Shown here piece after piece: positions 6,451-9,138 of a DNA stretch of 9,138 nucleotides (the stretch's first letter is position 1; each line of letters starts with the position of its first letter). The stretch lies in assembly GCA_937871705.1 (NCBI GenBank), contig CALMOO010000347.1, forward strand, positions 1 to 9,138, given 5' to 3'. The position numbers and the translations under genes are program-made. The DNA is from an uncultured Hymenobacter sp. GTDB taxonomy: Bacteria > Bacteroidota > Bacteroidia > Cytophagales > Hymenobacteraceae. The notes below the pieces were generated by a model. That model did not search any database. It was not told the DNA's origin and saw only the letters and a list, made by a program, of their open reading frames with translations.

Positions 6451-6547
6451 GTACTTTAAGCCCGACGTGCGGCCCGGCTCGTTTTCTTTACGGCATCGTG
6501 GCCCCGTGGGCTACCAACTTGTCCGGCACTCTGTTAGTTAGTACGGT
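6451..6547. promoter_or_regulatory. Divergent intergenic region
   Basis: These 97 bp separate the starts of the McrB-like gene and the kinase gene and must hold promoters for both. I see no clear Bacteroidota -33/-7 pair, no strong palindrome and no Shine-Dalgarno sequence before either start. Confidence 0.3.
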
Positions 6548-7945
6548 ATGTCCCAGCTTCTCGCCCCCGACTCTGCTGCCTTGAGCAGCCTACTTGCGTT
6601 CCAAGGCTTACCTACCGAAGTGCTAGACTGGCTGCTGCAAGCAGGCGAGCTGCGGCAGTACGCCCCCGACGAAACCATCGTGAGCGCCGGTGCGCCGGCC
6701 GATGTCATGCTCGGCGTGGTGTCGGGCGGCATGCAGTATTACGGCAAGCGCAACGGCCAGTACGAGGCGATTTTTCGGGTTGAAGCCGGCCACGTGAGCG
6801 GCGTACTGCCCTACTCGCGCCTAGAAGTCTTTAAAGGTCAAGGCAATGCGGTAGGCGAAACCGTGCTGTACCTGCTACCGCGCAGCCAGTTTTCGGCCCT
6901 CGAGCATGTGAGCCCCGAGCTCGTGCAGCGGCTGGTGGGCATCATGAGCGACCGCGCCCGCGACGAGGTGCGCGCCCAAGAGCGCGACGACAAGCTGCGG
7001 GCGCTAGGCAAGCTCTCGGCCGGCCTCTCGCACGAGCTGAACAACCCGGCCGCCGCCATCAGCCGCGCGGCGGCGGCGCTGCACACGGCCTTGCAAGCCA
7101 AGCCTTCCTTGCTGAAGGACCTGCTCACCACCTGCCCGCCGCCCGAGGCTGCCGCGGCGCTGGCCGCACTAGCCGTGCTGCCCACCGGAGCCGCTACCCC
7201 CCTGCGCGCGCTCGAAGCCGCCGACCGCGAAGACGAACTGGCCGACTGGCTCGAAACCCAGGGCTGCCCCGATGGCTACGCCCTGGCCACCGGCCTGCTC
7301 GATGCTGGCCTCTCGCTGGCTGCCCTCATCCCGGTGGCGGCGCAGCTACCGGCCGATACCCGGCCCGCCGCCTTTGCCTGGCTCAGCGGCCAGCTCACGG
7401 CTTTGCGCCTGGCCAGCGATATTCGCGAAGCCAGCCAGCGCATCAGCACGCTGGTTTCTGACGTAAAAACCTATTCGCACGTGGACCGCGCCGGTGGGCG
7501 CGAGAAGCTAGACGTCACTATTGGGCTCGACAGCACGCTCAATATTTTTGCCCACGCCTTGCGCGAGAAAAACGTGCGCCTCACCCGCGACTACGCCCCT
7601 GGCCTACCCCCCGTCTTGGGGCAGGTGGGCAGTCTTAATCAGGTTTGGACTAACTTGATTGATAATGCCTTGGATGCGCTGCCAAGCAAAGGCGGCGAGC
7701 TGGCGGTGCACGTCAAAAAGCAAAATGACTTCGTGTGCGTCTGCATTGAGGATAATGGCACGGGCATCGCGCCCGAGGTATTGACGCATATGTTTGAGCC
7801 TTTCTTCACCACCAAGCCGCCCGGCGAGGGCAGCGGCCAGGGCCTCGATATTGCCCGGCGCATTATGCAGGAGCACGGCGGGCGGCTAGAAGCCTCCTCC
7901 GAGCCGGGCCGCACCACTTTTACTGCTTGGTTGCCAAGCGTATAG
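6548..7945 (+). CDS. Soluble sensor histidine kinase with Crp-like (cNMP-binding-fold) N-terminus
   Basis: This 465-residue protein has no membrane segment, so it senses a cytoplasmic cue. Residues about 10-135 look like a cyclic-nucleotide-binding fold (LRQYAPDETIVSAGAPADVMLGVVSGG, 35-61). However, the phosphate-binding cassette typical of cAMP binders (FGE...PRAA) is not present; the region reads VSGVLPYSRLEVFKG (83-97). The H-box is KLSAGLSHELNNPAAA (155-170) with phospho-acceptor His162. About 190 residues of Ala/Leu-rich helix separate it from the ATPase, much longer than the usual dimerisation domain. The ATP-binding part is complete: N-box NQVWTNLIDNALDAL (364-378), G1 EDNGTGIAPE (401-410), F-box MFEPFFTTK (415-423) and G2 GEGSGQGLDI (426-435). 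The gene ends 6 bp before the regulator-flavoprotein, its evident partner. Confidence 0.9.
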   Translation: MSQLLAPDSAALSSLLAFQGLPTEVLDWLLQAGELRQYAPDETIVSAGAPADVMLGVVSGGMQYYGKRNGQYEAIFRVEAGHVSGVLPYSRLEVFKGQGNAVGETVLYLLPRSQFSALEHVSPELVQRLVGIMSDRARDEVRAQERDDKLRALGKLSAGLSHELNNPAAAISRAAAALHTALQAKPSLLKDLLTTCPPPEAAAALAALAVLPTGAATPLRALEAADREDELADWLETQGCPDGYALATGLLDAGLSLAALIPVAAQLPADTRPAAFAWLSGQLTALRLASDIREASQRISTLVSDVKTYSHVDRAGGREKLDVTIGLDSTLNIFAHALREKNVRLTRDYAPGLPPVLGQVGSLNQVWTNLIDNALDALPSKGGELAVHVKKQNDFVCVCIEDNGTGIAPEVLTHMFEPFFTTKPPGEGSGQGLDIARRIMQEHGGRLEASSEPGRTTFTAWLPSV

Positions 7946-7951
7946 CACTCT

Positions 7952-9138
7952 ATGAAAAAGCCTATCATTCTGACCGTTGACGACGACCCGCAGGTGCTGG
8001 GCGCTATTATCCGCGACCTGCGCGAGGAGTTTCGCAAGAACTACCGCATCCTGAGCGTTGGCTCGGGGCCGGAAGCCCTGACGACGCTCGACGAGCTGCG
8101 CGCCCACGCCGAGCCCCTGGCCCTGGTGCTGGCCGACCAGCGGATGCCCGACGTGGAGGGGGTAGAAGTGCTGACCCACGCGCGCGCCCTATTTCCGGGC
8201 ACCAAGCGGGTGCTGCTCACGGCCTATGCCGACACCACGGCAGCTATTCAGGCCATCAATTCGGCGCAGCTCGACTACTACTTGCTCAAGCCCTGGGACC
8301 CGCCCGAGCAGCTCCTCTACCCTACCCTGCACGACCTGTTGGCCAGCTGGCAGGCTACGTACCGGCCGGCTTTCGCGGGCATCCGACTCATTGGTTTTCA
8401 GTGGTCGCCGCTCTCGCACGAGCTCAAAGATTTTCTAAGCGGCTACATGGTGGGCTATCAGTGGCTCGATTTTGAGAAGGATGCCGAAGCCGCTACCCTA
8501 CTGGCCGCCAGTGGCTTCGGGCCCGATGACCTACCCGTGGTGCTGTGCCCCGACGGCCACCACGCGGCGCGCCCCGACAAGCTGGAGCTGGCCCGGCACC
8601 TGGGCTTGCTCGTCGAGGCCAAGCAGGAGTTGTACGATGTGGTGGTTATCGGCGCTGGGCCGGCCGGGCTGGCGGCGGCCGTGTACGGCGCGTCGGAAGG
8701 CCTGAAAACGCTCATTATTGAAAAGCAAACGCCGGGCGGACAGGCGGGCTCGTCATCACGCATCGAGAACTACCTGGGCTTCCCGACCGGCGTGAGCGGG
8801 GCCGAGCTAGCCCACCGCGCCTGGACGCAGGCCACGCGCCTCGGCGCCGAATTTATGGCGCCGCAGGAAGTAGTGGACTTGTGCGTGCAGGACGGGTATA
8901 AGGTATTGACGATGAGCGACAAGTCGGCCATTCGCGCTAAGGCCGTAGTCCTGACTACCGGCGTGAGCTACCGCACGCTCGACGCGCCGGGTCTCGACCG
9001 CTTGAGCGGCGCCGGCGTGTACTACGGCGCGGCGCGCACCGAGGCGCGCAGCTGTAAAGAGCAGCCCGTTTACATCATCGGGGGGGGCAACTCGGCGGGG
9101 CAGGCGGCCATGTATTTGTCGACGTATGCGTCGCAGGT
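7952..9138 (+). CDS. Response regulator fused to glutaredoxin-like and thioredoxin-reductase-like domains, cut by the window edge
   Basis: The visible 395 residues hold three domains. Residues 1-135 are a receiver domain: acidic pocket VDDDP (9-13), phospho-acceptor Asp62 (LADQRMPD), Thr90 (LLTAYAD) and Lys113 (LLKPW), all intact. Residues about 140-225 resemble a glutaredoxin-like fold (IRLIGFQWSPLSHELKDFL; LPVVLCPDG), but SPLS stands where CxxC would be. From 228 a thioredoxin-reductase-type flavoprotein begins: FAD-binding VVVIGAGPAGLAAAVYGASE (230-249), TPGGQAGSSSRIENYLGFP (260-278) and NAD(P)H-binding YIIGGGNSAGQAA (374-386). The CATC redox motif of true thioredoxin reductases, expected just before the second nucleotide site, is absent (YYGAARTEARSC, 357-368). 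The protein is probably a phosphorylation-controlled NAD(P)H-dependent flavin oxidoreductase paired with the upstream kinase. Substrate unknown. The C-terminus lies beyond the right edge. Confidence 0.9.
   Translation, partial: MKKPIILTVDDDPQVLGAIIRDLREEFRKNYRILSVGSGPEALTTLDELRAHAEPLALVLADQRMPDVEGVEVLTHARALFPGTKRVLLTAYADTTAAIQAINSAQLDYYLLKPWDPPEQLLYPTLHDLLASWQATYRPAFAGIRLIGFQWSPLSHELKDFLSGYMVGYQWLDFEKDAEAATLLAASGFGPDDLPVVLCPDGHHAARPDKLELARHLGLLVEAKQELYDVVVIGAGPAGLAAAVYGASEGLKTLIIEKQTPGGQAGSSSRIENYLGFPTGVSGAELAHRAWTQATRLGAEFMAPQEVVDLCVQDGYKVLTMSDKSAIRAKAVVLTTGVSYRTLDAPGLDRLSGAGVYYGAARTEARSCKEQPVYIIGGGNSAGQAAMYLSTYASQ

Noticed and set aside
7952..9138. Plain thioredoxin reductase (trxB) label.
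   Set aside because: The CATC active site is missing, and receiver and glutaredoxin-like domains are fused at the N-terminus.

Overview
The window looks like a chromosomal segment of a GC-rich member of the Bacteroidota, most likely Hymenobacter or a close relative. This is inferred from gene content and sequence style: a DUF1800 protein, a Bacteroidota-type ECF sigma factor, a Ser/Thr/Ala/Gly-rich lipoprotein, the near-absence of Shine-Dalgarno sequences, and a REP-like palindrome with a GCTTGCGAAGC core. No database search was possible. I see no rRNA, tRNA, CRISPR array or insertion sequence. Coding density is high.

Layout. 1-1338 (-): a DUF1800 protein with a twin-arginine-like signal, whose C-terminus runs off the left edge. 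1459-1484: intrinsic terminator on the minus strand. 3371-1513 (-): an ECF sigma factor followed by a membrane-anchored trypsin-like protease. The protease has a soluble N-terminal segment resembling an anti-sigma domain. A perfect 28-bp inverted repeat separates the two genes. 3519-3881 (+): a small lipoprotein with eight TAGAS-type pentapeptide repeats, divergent from the sigma gene and followed by a strong terminator. 6450-4020 (-): a two-gene McrBC-like (type IV restriction) module, with a perfect 22-bp hairpin between the genes. 6548-9138 (+): a two-gene signalling operon. It has a histidine kinase with a degenerate cyclic-nucleotide-binding-like N-terminus, then a response regulator fused to a glutaredoxin-like domain and a thioredoxin-reductase-like flavoprotein, cut by the right edge.

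How the genes may work together. The sigma/protease/lipoprotein cluster reads as an envelope-stress unit: the protease gene sits where an anti-sigma factor gene normally sits, and the protein could hold the sigma factor in the cytoplasm while its catalytic domain faces the periplasm. The McrB-like AAA+ motor and McrC-like nuclease would cut modified foreign DNA, with target choice set by the N-terminal domain of the McrB-like protein. The kinase and the regulator-flavoprotein probably form a phosphorelay whose output is redox chemistry rather than transcription. The thioredoxin-reductase-like part lacks the usual CxxC, and so does the glutaredoxin-like part.

Beyond genes, the most striking signals are the two large perfect hairpins, each placed between two functionally paired genes, and a dense scatter of the heptamer CTACCCC (12 copies counted on both strands).
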